DNA from: Eleginops maclovinus
Taxonomy: Eukaryota > Chordata > Actinopteri > Perciformes > Eleginopidae
NCBI RefSeq assembly: GCF_036324505.1
Contig: NC_086361.1
Location: 3,040,916-3,104,915 of the forward strand
Direction: 5' to 3'
DNA: 64,000 nucleotides
Shown: positions 37,226-53,299 of the stretch, piece by piece
Position numbering within the stretch: the stretch's first letter is position 1
Layout of the letters: each line of letters starts with the position of its first letter
The notes under the pieces: generated by a model
What the model was told of the DNA's origin: nothing
Database searches by the model: none
Seen by the model: the letters and a program-made list of their open reading frames with translations, nothing else
Program-made: the position numbers and the translations under genes

Positions 37226-37545
37226 GTGCCCTCCTCAAATCAAACTACTTGAATCAGCAACTGGTTACATGGTGATATCTGTGTCCGGCTGATTAATCCT
37301 TTTATCGCTATTCTGTTTCACTTTCATGTATGAGCACCATGGGTAACACTCCCAATTTAGAAGAAAAGATATCTGTAAATAATATGATCTTGTATAAATG
37401 ATGCTTCCATATTTTATGTGCGGTAAGTCCTGTAAATATTGCGTCTGTACGTGGAGTGCAGCCTGTTTCAATCAGGAGCACCACACAAAGTTGGCCTGGA
37501 TTTTATTTTTCTCCCTGTGGGTAATATTTGTATTCCCCCGCTCTT
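37226..37545. other. zinc-finger gene 3' flank
   Basis: Probable 3' untranslated region of the zinc-finger gene. No strong AATAAA was identified in this stretch, and nothing else is recognisable. Confidence 0.4.
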
Positions 37546-37549
37546 TTAA

Positions 37550-38150
37550 CACTAGAACCGCCAACGGGTGTTTCTTGATTGTCTGTAACTTTGTTTCAAA
37601 AAAATATTCAAGTCTCCCAGTCCGTGACTTTTCCTGAAAGTGTGCTATGTAACACCCTCTGCTTTTAACAATTGTCAATATCAAGACATATCGAAAGAAA
37701 TGGCTATTTATACCTATCACCTCTAGCAGGTAATATTTACCTCGATAGAAAATGCAGTGGTTTTCGCGCTATTTATTTCGCGCGTAATGATAAACATGAG
37801 GTGTTGCTATAGCAACGCATATTGTGTGCTGCTGTTCCTTATAGAGCCGGTTATATTTTGAAGGCAGACTTTTAAAATGGACAAAAGAAAGAGACTGATG
37901 AATGTACAGGAGGCATTAGCACTGCTAAACCGTCTGAGTGAGGATGAGTCTGATGGTGGGGAGGCGTCAGGACTGAGTGATGTGTCCTGGGTTTGTTCTG
38001 CTGCTGACGGGTGACAGCGATCCAGAGCCTCCGCGGAAAGTGAAGCCGTCCAAATGCCTGGGTGCTTTTTTTCTTAAATAAGGATGATCTATTGACTACG
38101 ATGGTAGTTGGAATTACTGAAGTGGATATGAACATAATCAGAGATTAAAA
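37550..38150 (+). mobile_element. piggyBac-like element remnant
   Basis: TTAA (37546-37549) is followed by CACTAGAACCGCCAACGGG, a piggyBac-type terminus, and a subterminal region leading to a transposase start at 37877. No right terminus was found, so the element is truncated; the given end is approximate. Confidence 0.6.
37877..38014 (+). pseudogene. piggyBac-like transposase N-terminal fragment
   Basis: MDKRKRLMNVQEALALLNRL followed by an acidic stretch (SEDESDGGEASGLSDVSW), the usual N-terminus of PGBD4-like piggyBac transposases: a coil followed by a Ser/Asp/Glu patch. Stops at a TGA after 45 codons; the DDD catalytic core is absent. Confidence 0.6.
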
Positions 38151-38334
38151 TGGTTGCTCTATCATTTTCAGACATTAATTAATATTAGAGTATACTGAAA
38201 TATATATTGCTGTCAGTTGAGTTTACATACAGTTTAGAAATGTTAATGTAAATTGTATTATAGGTCCTTTTAAAAGCCATGGAAAGGTAAGGAGAACTTC
38301 TGTCGGATTTAAAATATCTGAAAAATTATGAAGT

Positions 38335-39345
38335 CAATGTCAGTTCAAAACAATGCTGGGGAGAAACCATTTAGCTGTGTGGTGTATTAAATCTGTTCAT
38401 ATACAGTTAGTTACTCTCTGAGGTCATAGAGAGGGCAGAGAGTGATGTGGTACAACAGGATGTTGTAGAACAAACCTCTGGACTATGTCAGAAGGCCTCC
38501 AGGGATGAGTAAGAAAAAGACCAACGTATATCTCACCTTATTTGGGTACGCGCAAGACATGGTGTACGAACGTATAGCTAGATCACCTTATTTGGGTACA
38601 CATTCTTATAGAACATTGCATTTGGTCACACACCCACATTTCTCCTATAAAATGCACAAAGACTGTTCGGGGGACTTCCACAATTGGCTCTGGGAACCCC
38701 GCATCGCCCGTGTTGGTGTCTGATACTATGCTGTTGTAATAAACCTTATTATTTACAAGCTGGTGTCTCCGGAGACTTCTTCATCATCTTCACAAACATC
38801 GCTACAAGATATACTTCAGCTGCTCTATGTGTAAGATGAGATTTGGCAGCAAAACAAGTCTGATGATTCACTTGGAAAACCATACAGAAGAGAAACAAAA
38901 CAATTGTTCAGTTTGCAATAAAAAAGTTGTTTTCAAGAAAATGTAAGAACTCACAGGAGAAAAACCATACAGCTGCTCAGTGTGTAAGATGTCTTTTTCA
39001 TGGCGTAGAGGTTTTCAGCGTTACATGAAACTTCATACAGGAGAGAAACCATACAGCTGCTCAGTCTGTAAGAAGTGTTTGCACGGGATGTTACTTAAAG
39101 GGAACACGTGAATCTCCACAATGGAGTGAAACCATTCAGATGTAGTGTTTGTGACCAACGATTTGGCTGGTATCATCAGGTCAAAAGACATACACGTGTT
39201 GCTTGTCCGTCCTCTCACCTTCATCAGGCTCAAGCTGAGGAGAACAGAGAGGCAGGATCTCCAGCCAGCAGCTCAACACAAGGCATGGAAACATAGGCTG
39301 AAGGAGCTGACTGTGGAGGACCAGAACCAGCCAGCAACTTAGATC
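38335..39345 (+). pseudogene. C2H2 zinc-finger gene relic, interrupted
   Basis: A GEKPFSCVV-like reading at about 38350-38385 is followed, after a ~420-bp insert, by finger remnants with stops and shifts: [57 protein letters not shown], and a final FRCSVCDQRFGWYHQVKRHT with the C-terminal HLHQAQAEENREAGSP and CGGPEPASN text of this family. It resembles the intact gene upstream and is best seen as a degenerate tandem duplicate. Confidence 0.75.
38400..38812 (+). repeat. LTR-like insert in the zinc-finger relic
   Basis: Separates two parts of the zinc-finger relic. It contains a TATAAAATGCAC promoter-like site (about 38646), an AATAAACC polyadenylation signal (about 38740) and a TGGTGTCTCCGGAGACTTC segment, in LTR order. 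Candidate ends are TGTAGAAC (about 38465) and GCTACA (about 38810); no exact target duplication was found. Consistent with a solo LTR from an endogenous retroelement, with no coding content. Confidence 0.4.
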
Positions 39346-40425
39346 AAAATAGATCTCGATCCAAGTCAATCAAAATCCACAAACGCATTCCATAACAACG
39401 GGGGGAAAGTTTGATAGTTAAACTATATACACAAAAACTAAAGTTTTCTTGTGAAATGATAGAAAGACAATAAAGAAAACTGTTATTTTGTGTTTATAAT
39501 AAGTAGGCTAACCAACTTTAAAATATATATTTTTTAAAAACAACTAAAAACATTATAAAAGAAAGCATAAAAAGTGTCCAGTTTGAATTGAATCATGTAA
39601 TAGCTCATAATCATAATCATCATCCACATCTATTCATTTTATTCTAACATGGAGAATCAGTAAAAATAACCCAATATTTACCTGAATAACTGAAATTATT
39701 ACAATTCAGATTCTTGTGTTATGAAGATTATGGCTGCCATATTTGGTTTTGTTGTGAGGGCATCCATTTTTAAAGCTGGTGTTCCTATTTTTTTTTTGTC
39801 CAGGCCTCTTTAAGAGTTACATAAAGGATGGTTAACCCAGAAAAGAAAGCCAGGGTGCAGCAGAGGACTACAACTTACAGTTACTTCAAAATGTTAAGCC
39901 TTGAGTCCCTTGAAAGGCTCTATAAAAATGTAATCTATTATTACTGTTTTTAAAATTAAACGTATCTTAGCTTTTATTTAAAGTTATCATCTTACAACAT
40001 CAAATCATGTTTATTTACCGCATTGAATTATGCCTATCATGCTCACTTATGGGTACATATTTGAGCAATGATTTACTTTCCTTCTCTTACTCAAATTACA
40101 AACTTTAAACCTCCATCCAATTAAATCTTTAATATTAACCACACAAAGAAGAATCTGACACAAAATGTTTTATATTTTACAAGAGAAACTACTTCTAATT
40201 TGACATCTTACTCAAACTATGTTCCTTATTTTTCCCTACAAATATCCAGCATTGTTTGTCAATTTCTGCATCTAACATTAAACAACAGTCAACAAAATAA
40301 ACTTCTATGAACTCTTTTATGTGCTCTCATGTACAATTTATGTTCTTTAGATATATTTTTTCTATACTTGATATTCCAAAAGGGGAAACAATTCGTAGCC
40401 ATTCTGTGTGAATTAGCAGAATGGT
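39346..40425. other. intergenic DNA, no gene seen
   Basis: AT-rich DNA without recognisable genes or repeats. Confidence 0.5.
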
Positions 40426-40429
40426 AAAG

Positions 40430-40770
40430 AATCAGAATCAGAAATACTACATTTATCCCAAACTGGGATTCTTTTTCGTTGCAGCAGCCACATACAAAAA
40501 GAAGCAAAACAAATAACAAATAATTAGAACTACAAAATAAAAATGAGGAATGTACAAATAAGGCAATGAAATGGAATATTAAATCAATATAGTGTAAATA
40601 TACAATGTTGAGTGTGAGGATGTGAATGTTAAGTCCAGTTTACAGAGAGGCTATGGAGCAGTGAGTTGTCTGCCAGCCAGAGGGGAATTATTGTACAGAG
40701 TTATTGCAGTAGGCAGGAATGTTCTCCTGTAGTACCTGTCCTTGTGACAGGATGAGGCCAGAACAGCTCA
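40430..40770 (+). repeat. dispersed fish repeat (AGAATCAGAATCAGAAATAC type)
   Basis: Begins with AGAATCAGAATCAGAAATACTAC and CCCAAACTGGGATTC and continues with an AT-rich body, then GTACAGAGTTATTGCAGTAGG and AGGAATGTTCTCCTGTAGTACC, a well-known order in a repeat scattered in percomorph genomes. The family name is not recalled with confidence; non-coding. Confidence 0.45.
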
Positions 40771-41875
40771 AATCACTTCCATTAGGAGACACCATAAACT
40801 GTAGCCTATATATAAAGAAGGAAAGAGCAACGCGCTTCACTTTCAAAAACAATGCAAATAAAGAAACACAAATGAGCCGAAACACATGCAAAGAAGAACC
40901 GTCTTAACCAACTTGACAAAACAGTCGCAGCGTTTACTAAAAGAGCTTCATACACAAAACGCAGCAAATAAGAAAACAATGCAAGAAGCTGAAAACACAA
41001 CGGAAACCAGGGGACACTAAAAAGTGATCATAACAATAATTGTTGTTCGAAACTTATAATGTAAGTGTTAATGTCTTATTTTAACAATGTGATCACATGA
41101 TTTCTTCAGGTATTATTGCAAGTCTGCTGCTAGCTAGCTAACGTAGTTAACCTAGTCATTTCAAATGTACTGACAACATTTGCTATACAATCATGAAACA
41201 GATTAACTCTGCCAATAGGGACAGATGCTACTTTACAATCCTGAACTTCAACAAGCACCCCGGTCCCAGCTGTTGCGTCACTTCTTAGTGCCCCCTGGTT
41301 TCCGTTGGGTTTTGATCTTCTTGCAGATTTAGTTTCTGTAGTGCCGTTAGTAAACCATGTGAATGTTTCATCAATCAATGTTTTCTAAAGGCTGTGCATG
41401 TGATGTTGAAGATGTCTCTTCATTTGAATGTGTTTTGGCACATTTGTGTTTTTATATTTCCGTTTCACCTGATGGCTTTCATTTGTGCATAATCACAAAA
41501 TGTTGTTCTGGTTACCTAAGAATGAGACTCCTTAATGTTAAAACATAGTTTTATCATTCAAACAAATAAATATGTGGCAACAAAAACACAATACCTTATA
41601 TAAACAATGTATAATATAACAATATAATTCCATTTAATGTATATACTTTATAAAATATGTACTTTTTTTGCCAGCAGAAAAATATTGAGAGACCCCTTGT
41701 TAATGCCCCTTGAGAATTGCTTAGAAACATATGCACACATAAAAATCTACATAAAACACAAAATACTTGAAATAATACATGGACACAGTTCAAATAATAT
41801 TTATAATTAGCAAAGGTCTTGCAATGTCCTTTTGAAAACAGCTATTTTGATACTAATTGGAATAACATAATAAGC
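40771..41875. other. intergenic DNA, no gene seen
   Basis: No domain-bearing open frames. Minus-strand frames such as 41130-41378 are unrecognised. Confidence 0.45.
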
Positions 41876-41879
41876 CCTT

Positions 41880-42240
41880 CCTGCCCTTGATTGACCCCCA
41901 CCTGACTCCCTAATAAGTCTCACCTGTGTAACATTATCATCCCTCCCCCTGTGTATTTAGTCTGTGTTCACGCTCCCCTCAGTGCCAGCTTGTCTTTGTT
42001 CTTTCAAGCTTTCCAGTGTTATTTTCCCTAGAGTTTAGTTTCCATGTGTACCGGACCCAGCTTTGTTTCCTGACCCGGTTCCTGCCTTCCTTGTCTGTTT
42101 TGGTTGCCTTCCTGATTGACATACCGTGTACCAAACCTTTGCTCAGTAAAGATCTTTCTTTCAAACTAAAACCTCTGTCGCTGAGCCGTGTTACTGAGTC
42201 CTCTATCTGTGTTCATTCAGTCTTTACAATCCACTGCAGT
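41880..42240 (+). repeat. dispersed LTR-like or retroposon repeat
   Basis: C/T-rich text (CTGCCCTTGATTGACCCCC, CACCTGTGTAACATTATC, CCCCCTGTGTATTTAGTCTG) similar in layout to the 7.06-kb and 62.2-kb copies, ending with an AGTAAAGATCTTTC-like tail. Copy boundaries are uncertain. Confidence 0.4.
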
Positions 42241-42406
42241 GTCTAAAGATGATATCAAGAATCTCAAATTAGTCTCTCTTTAACATATCTGTAGGAATAA
42301 GGACATCAGTAAACAGGCTTGGAATTTGAAGGTAAAGTTTATGTTGATGTCTGTATTTAGCCTTTAGGCTATTGATCTGCTGGATCGATTGCTATTGTAA
42401 CCATGG

Positions 42407-44245
<1,839 letters not shown>

Positions 44246-44249
44246 CACT

Positions 44250-44520
44250 TTTATGCCACAATGTACACTATAAGGTGTGTGCTTTCACACAAAATATGGC
44301 AGGGTGGAGTAGAGGTGTGGTGGTGTTTATATGTAATCCAATACATAGCTGTCCTGAACCATCAATAAATGAAATGTGAGTCCTCTGATTCACTGCTCTG
44401 TCCCTATAATGCCGCTCCCTCCCTTCATTCAAATAGCTGGTCACGCTGGGAAGGACGGGCCAACTTTGATTGTTATAAGAAGCAAACAACAAATTTCTCA
44501 AATCTACCTTGACACCAGCT
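44250..44520 (+). repeat. inverted-repeat copy, left arm
   Basis: Highly similar, in opposite orientation, to 45335-45585. Shared text includes TGCCACAATGTACACTATAAG, AATATGGCAGGGTGGAGTAG and GGGAAGGACGGGCCAACTTTG. About 0.8 kb separates the arms. Non-coding; the repeat family is unknown. Confidence 0.8.
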
Positions 44521-44639
44521 TTACATTCTGTTAGACGCCCATTTAATCCCTAAAGCCACAGCTGCCCCTTTAAAAACCCTCAAGAACAAGGATCATCCAG
44601 CGTTCCTCTGCAGCTATTTAAATGTTTTATTGACAAAGG

Positions 44640-44905
44640 TGAAATATTTAATTCTATTTAAAGAGAACAAATATTATGCTCATATCAGTATGTAGTGTCT
44701 CCAATCTTTAATGTTCAAAAAGCTCTTTATTTTTCTCATATTGCCTGCTGCAGCACCTCTTTTCACCCTCTGTCTGAAACCAGAGCCCACTCTACTCTGA
44801 TTGGTTAGCTGGCCGGCTCTGTTGTGATTTCTCAACCGCTTAGAGATGTGTCGGAAATGTCCTGCCCCTGCACATTTCACTTTCAAAATATGGAGCGTTA
44901 GCCAA
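44640..44905 (+). repeat. dispersed MITE-like repeat, copy 1
   Basis: Shares TAATGTTCAAAAA, CTGCAGCACCTCTTTTCACC and CTGAAACCAGAGCCCA with a second copy at about 60040-60240. A common short repeat in fish genomes; no coding function. Confidence 0.6.
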
Positions 44906-44919
44906 CAGAAATGCAATTG

Positions 44920-45180
44920 TTACATGTCACTACTACTCTTAGTAAGACCTGTAAAGACACCGTTACAGTAGTCCAGTCTACTGAAGGTAAAAGCATGGAC
45001 AAGTTTTTCTAGATCCTGCTGTGACATTAGTCCTTTAATCCTAGATATGTTCTTCAGACTGTTGAAGTTCAGGTCTCGATCCATAACTACAACACCCTCT
45101 TTTTCTATTGGCTTATGCCCATCCGTCTGAAAGGCAACTGTTGTGTTCTCTACAGCCTCATGCAAACAGGTTGTACTCAC
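44920..45180 (-). pseudogene. LINE (L2/Rex-like) reverse-transcriptase C-terminal fragment
   Basis: The minus-strand reading contains GVVVMDRDLNFNSLKNISRI and LEKLVHAFTFSRLDYCNGVF, the conserved C-terminal part of the reverse transcriptase of L2/jockey-type non-LTR elements (family knowledge). Only about 80 residues remain; upstream domains and 3' end are missing. Confidence 0.7.
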
Positions 45181-45334
45181 AGTGTTTTACGAGGAAGACG
45201 ACACATTCATGTGACTCTGAGTCAACATGTCATTAGCTTCCGTCATGTATTGTATATCGTGTTCTGGTTCAGGTTGTGTCAATACTAACACAATTGGGAA
45301 GGGTGGGCCAAGTGGGACTTATGTTTGAGACTTG

Positions 45335-45585
45335 AAGAATTTGTTGGTTGCTCTTAATAACATTCAAAGTTGGCCCGTCCTTCCCAGCTCGACCAGATAT
45401 TTGAATGAAGCAAGGGAGTTTCGTTACAGGGACAGAGCAGTGAATCAGAGGACTCACATTTTATTTGCTGATGTTTCATGACACCTATGTATTGGATTAC
45501 ATATAAACACCACCACACCTCTACTCCACCCTGCCATATTTTGCGTGAAAGCGCACACCTTATAGTGTACATTGTGGCATATAAG
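45335..45585 (-). repeat. inverted-repeat copy, right arm
   Basis: Reverse complement partner of 44250-44520 with scattered mismatches and small indels. See that entry and findings. Confidence 0.8.
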
Positions 45586-45589
45586 TGTG

Positions 45590-46740
45590 TGTGTTGCTCA
45601 TCCCCGACCTCTGGGTCTTAAAATGTGAAATTAATACGGAAGGATCTTACACCTGATTCTCTCAGATGGCCAAAAGGTTCAAATCCAATTGTGTTGAAGT
45701 TTATGAAAAAAACAAAAACAAAAAACAATGTGGTGGAAACATTTTATCAACATTTATTGTCTTTGAACATTTAATAAGCTTTTCTGCAGGAAAGGATTAA
45801 ACAAAACAGAGTTACATGCTCACGGCAAGAGTCTGCAAAGTCTGAATGAAGAATGTGTGTGTGGTGTATCTGGTTTACGTGGAGCCATTGAAACACCTGC
45901 TTCCTCGAGACTGCCGACAGTGCCGAAACAAACAAAGCTACACAGTTAGTTGTAAATTAAATATATTGCTGTGTTATCTGCAAAAGGACTCTCATGTAAA
46001 AGACATTTGAGTAGGCAAAATTCAAATTAAATGACATTTTTATTACAGTATAACACAACTATTGTTAACATTCCCAATACCACTGTTGTCTAAAGGTTTC
46101 AAAGCTCTTTGAAATGTTTTACAAGTAAGACATTATGTATGGCATGTGTGCAGACTTAGGCAACTAGATCTGTCAGACACAGCTTTTGGTACAACATTAA
46201 ACCTGTTTTAATTCAAGACAATCTGTTCATGACACTGATCTGTAGCCTAAACTAAAGTACTGTGTCACGTGTTTCTCGAGATGCCATTTACACAGGCTAC
46301 TGCGCACTTATTTTATGACAAACAATTATGAGTATCATCCTGCATAAAAAAAAGAGGTATACTCCTGTGCTTCGCATTTAACACTTTATTACTTTGAATA
46401 CTTTACATTTGCTTTGATTGTTACATGCATATCGAAATGAAGAGGAGGTCACAGAACACTCATCACATGTGCAGCAAAGTGTTTCCATCCAGAACATTCC
46501 ACACAACATATCATGAATATCACTTTGATTATATCAGCTGTCAATCCACTCACTGTATGGCTCAGATTGCTCTGTGTCAACGTCAACAGTCAGAAAAAGT
46601 TGTGTCTTATATCATACAGATATACATAAAGTTCATCAGTGCATAATAAGATCTGTTAATTAATAATACATCTGTGTTTGGAGACAAGGTAGGTTAAAGA
46701 GTGCTCGCATGCAAGACATCCAACTTAAGCATATACATGA
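45590..46740. other. intergenic DNA
   Basis: AT-rich 3' flank of mucin-like gene A. Open frame 46425-46646 is unrecognised. Confidence 0.4.
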
Positions 46741-46830
46741 TAAATTAAGGAATGATAAATAAATACATCACAGGTTAAGTTAAATCCTTCACGAATACAC
46801 AGTGTGTGTTTTTAGTCCTTGTTCCAGTTC

Positions 46831-47677
46831 TTAACTCAGAATGACTGCAGTGAGAGCTGCAACCACCGACAGGAAGCACGTTCTGAGGACCGCTGCAGAG
46901 GAGGTAGCAGTGGTAGCGGCTCCTGGGGCTGCAGTGGCTGCTCCTGGAGCAACTGTGGTTTTGGCAGCTGGGGCCGCTGTCGTTACTGCTGCAGGGGCCG
47001 CTGTAGTTTTGGCTGCTGGGGCCGATGTAGTTTTGGCTGCTGGGGCCGCTGTGGTTACTGCTGCAGGGGCAGCTGTAGTTTTGGCTGCTGGGGCCGCTGT
47101 GGTTACTGCTGCAGGGGCAGCTGTAGTTTTGGCTGCTGGGGCCGCTGTAGTTTTGGCTGCTGGGGCCGCTGTAGTTTTGGCTGCTGGGGCCGCTGTGGTT
47201 ACTGCTGCAGGGGCCGCTGTAGTTTTGGCTGCTGGGGCCGCTGTGGTTACTGCTGCAGGGGCCGCTGTGGTTTTGGCTGCTGGGGCCGCTGTGGTTACTG
47301 CTGCAGGGGCCGCTGTAGTTTTGGCTGTTGGGGCTGCTGTGGTTACTGCAGCAGGGGCCGCTGTAGTTTTGGCTGCTGGGGCCGCTGTGGTTACTGCTGC
47401 AGGGGCCGCTGTAGTTTTGGCTGCTGGGGCCGCTGTGGTTACTGCTGCAGGGGCAGCTGTAGTTTTGGCTGCTGGGGCCGCTGTGGTTACTGCTGCAGGG
47501 GCCGGTGTAGTTGTCTGTGCGATGCCTGAGGCTGGGGAAATATTTTGGATGATCAGGATAATATTCTTGTTTTGATTCTTCATTTTAAACTCATTTCTTA
47601 CATTTACGATTTGTTGTTAAAGACTCAAACTCACCGACACACAGAAGAAGGACGACACAGATCTTCATCATCATCAT
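46831..47677 (-). CDS. mucin-like octapeptide-repeat protein, copy A (247 aa)
   Basis: Two coding exons: 47677-47635 and 47531-46831, joined through a GT...AG intron (donor GTCG, then GTGAGT; acceptor ATTTCCCCAG). The product begins MMMMKICVVLLLCVASGIAQ, a clear secretion signal, then TTTPAP and 23 repeats of AA[V/K]TTAAP (24 bp each). The tail is GAAT..., an S/A-rich stretch and the hydrophobic CFLSVVAALTAVILS, which fits a GPI-anchor signal. Two Thr per unit next to Pro/Ala make dense O-glycosylation likely, and Lys gives positive charge. Likely a secreted or surface-anchored mucin-like protein (inference). No named orthologue recognised. The repeats differ from antifreeze glycoproteins, which are built on Thr-Ala/Pro-Ala tripeptides. 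Oriented head to head with copy B. Confidence 0.8.
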
Positions 47678-47694
47678 TATGGCAAAGTGTTATT
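47635..47694 (-). other. copy A exon 2 (5' UTR end + signal peptide)
   Basis: The exon begins after the acceptor TTTATTTTTACAG (ending at 47695), carries 17 bases of UTR, four consecutive Met codons and the signal peptide, and ends in a phase-1 donor. The first ATG of the four was taken as the start; any of them could be used. Confidence 0.8.
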
Positions 47695-47903
47695 CTGTAA
47701 AAATAAATATATATTATGATAAGATTCAGTTCAGAAATAAAAATGTGTTTGCTTTTCTATTAACTACATTTTTTACTGTTGTTCAAAACCTTATTCTAAA
47801 GTGCTACATCACCAGCACACAGTGTCACATTGTTATTGAATAAAGATGGGAAACACAACTTGCATTCATTAATCTGGACAGACAATCAGCATTAAACACT
47901 TAC

Positions 47904-47993
47904 AGGTTATTCTGAGGCGTTCGGTGTCTTCTCTGTAGTGATGAAGGTGCTTTGATCAGCTGTTCTCTATCCTCTGCTGTCTGCTGCTTGATG
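47904..47993 (-). other. copy A non-coding exon 1
   Basis: Ends in AATAACCT, then GTAAGTG (donor at 47903-47902). It is nearly identical to the copy B exon 1 (one difference noted in the region read as 72 codons). Intron 1 here is only 209 bp, versus 965 bp in copy B. Transcription start inferred about 30 bp below the TATA box. Confidence 0.65.
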
Positions 47994-48017
47994 ATCTCTG
48001 ATAAACACACAGCTGCT

Positions 48018-48023
48018 TTTATA
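48018..48023 (-). promoter_or_regulatory. TATA box of mucin-like copy A
   Basis: GGATATAAAAGCAGC on the minus strand, identical to copy B. About 90 bp of upstream sequence is also shared (CACCTCACATAGAGGAGATC, TACTCATCAGGTCC). Confidence 0.75.
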
Positions 48024-48109
48024 TCCTCATGAAGCAGGTGAGGTGACATCAGACTGTGAACAGAGACGTAGAGGACCTGATGAGTAATGATGATCTCCTC
48101 TATGTGAGG

Positions 48110-50010
48110 TGTGGCCACCTCTTCAATAGCCCATTCATACTACTTTTTAAGTTTCATACATTCAGAGGAGCCTGTTAAATAACATTGTTCTTAAACAAAA
48201 CATGTATTTCTTTCTGTGGGAAAATCTGTGGTTTCATTGTAACACTGTTTTTTTTCTTTTCGTGATTTGATTGAAGATTGCGGTGTTTTTTTGTTTAATT
48301 CTTATTTGTTTATGTATAAGAAGAAGGGATAAGAAGTTCCATACCTTAACGACAGAAGGGATTAACTCTCATCAGAACAGCCAGACGTTTTAAAGGTGGG
48401 ATTACTTCCTTTGGTCAGGAGTTGAATAAATTATACTGTTTGCAGAATTATTGGAAAAACCATTTAATCCTTTACCTTAGTAAAAAAAAATCCATTATGA
48501 AGTAAAAGTCCCAAATTGAAAAAGTTCTCGAAGTAGAAGTTCAAAAGTATTATCAGTAAAAGGGATCAAATGTACTTAATATATCAGATTTATAAAATAG
48601 TCAGTATGCAGAATGGCTCTTTTGTATTATATTGTAATAAAATATTCTATCATTTTCTTTAATTACTAACAAAAACATTTTAATGTTGTAGTTTGTCAAT
48701 TTTAGATACTTTTCGATTACTATAACAGTTCTGCATACTTAGCTTAGGTTATTTAGCTTATTGTTGTGTGTTTCTATATGTGAAAGGTTAATACGAGTGT
48801 TAAATAAATGTAGTGGAGCACAATACATGCTGAAAAGCTTTTGCAGACCAGGAAATGTAATTATGACTAAAGTAAACACATTGTGTGTCTCCAGTCACCT
48901 TACCCTTTTTAAATATTGAATTAAGATAAAATTGTATAGCCATTGTTAAGCAAAACTATTATAGGCTGGTAAACATAAATATATTAAAATTGGATGTTCA
49001 TTATGTCCACACAAAGGAGGGCTCTGAACCGGGACATGGACGATCTGATGAATAATGTTTGTCTGTTATACATTGATTTGAAACCTTTATTTTATGCTCG
49101 TAGGGCATTGAGGTTTCCATCATTTTCAATGACGACGAGTTTACATTAAGGGGTCATGCACACAACAACAGCAATAACAGATAAACATGAGGAGAAAAAA
49201 TAAAAACAGTTGCAATTTGAAGAGCAGAGATTAAACACCAAATGTTTAAAAACAGTAGCAGATGGGAGTACCTCCAACCTTATAGTTTGTTGCAGAGCAT
49301 TCCATATGCAAGGAGCATCAAGGGACATGAGGTGTGACCTATAGCTCATTCATTCTACTTTTTTTTTTGAAGAAACCTGTTGTTTTACATTCTATTTAGA
49401 TGATTGGATTTGACTCCACCAAGCTTTTTTTGTCATTGCACAGATTTTGTTTTGATTTGTCTTTTGTTTAGCACAAAATGCTTGGAAATTCCACACTTCC
49501 AGAAGAGAATGGATTATCTCTAATGGAACAGCCAGATGTTTTGAATTTTTTTTTTTCTTTGGTCGGAAATACACCAGAGTTAAATAGATTATACTTTTTA
49601 GGTTTGATACAGTCTCATTGGAAACAACAAGGAGCTGGTCCTCTGTTGTCTTTAACATGTATTATCTTTGTTACCTTCACATTGTCCTTGGTATCTGTGT
49701 AGCTGCATAAATCTTTGCCAAATGTGTTTTGTAAATAGTATACAGGGACTTCTTTTTCAATACATCTAATACACGCATATTTGTCTTAGTTGTCATTAAA
49801 TATTTCGTGACTCTTTTGATACATTGCTTTAAAACAAAGACATAAATGATTTGTATGAGAAATGTTTCCCCTCTGTGTAAGATGTGGCCAACCCTTAATA
49901 GCTCATTCAGACTTTACTGTTTCCACTAGGGAGGGAAACCTGTAGAGTTACATTCTTTTGGATATGACCTAATGATTTGATGTTTTTGGTAGCAATATAT
50001 GGGGTGTGAT
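48110..50010 (-). repeat. decayed tandem units of the mucin-gene upstream region (minus orientation)
   Basis: Three related segments follow one another: about 48110-48480, 49330-49600 and 49880-50010. They share TGTGGCC...AATAGCYCATTCA, then ACCTGT..TTACATTCT, then AGAAGGGATTAACTC..CAGAACAGCCAGA..TTTGGTCAGGA and AAATTATAC. At 49026-49059 a fragment matches the promoter region of copies A/B (GACATGGACGATCTGATGAATAATG). It contains no intact gene. Confidence 0.65.
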
Positions 50011-53100
<3,090 letters not shown>

Positions 53101-53108
53101 ATGAAAGG

Positions 53109-53230
53109 GGTGGCCACACCTCACATAGAGCTTATTAACATTACTCATCAGATAATGAACGTCTATGTTCACAGCCTGAGGTCATCTCATGCTTTTGTTT
53201 GGATAGAGCTTCTTTAGAGACCTTTAATTA
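53109..53230 (+). pseudogene. decayed promoter/exon-1 module of a mucin-like gene
   Basis: GGTGGCCACACCTCACATAG and later TTAACATTACTCATCAGATAATGAACGTCTATGTTCACAGCCTGAGGTCATCTCA match, with changes, the stretch upstream of the copy B TATA box (55330-55430). The TATA box and exon are lost. No repeat-coding exon follows, so this is a dead or truncated third copy in plus orientation. Confidence 0.65.
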
Positions 53231-53299
53231 TTTTTGCTTTTTATTGAATATTAAAGTGAGAGGAGAAGCAATGTGTTTACTTAAGCCATAATAACTTTT

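Noticed and set aside
46819..47575. Long plus-strand frames rich in Cys/Gly and in Ala/Val/Gly
   Set aside because: They are antisense readings of the 24-bp coding repeats of mucin-like copy A. The minus frame alone has a signal peptide, splice sites, promoter and C-terminal tail. The same applies to 56638-57610 in copy B.
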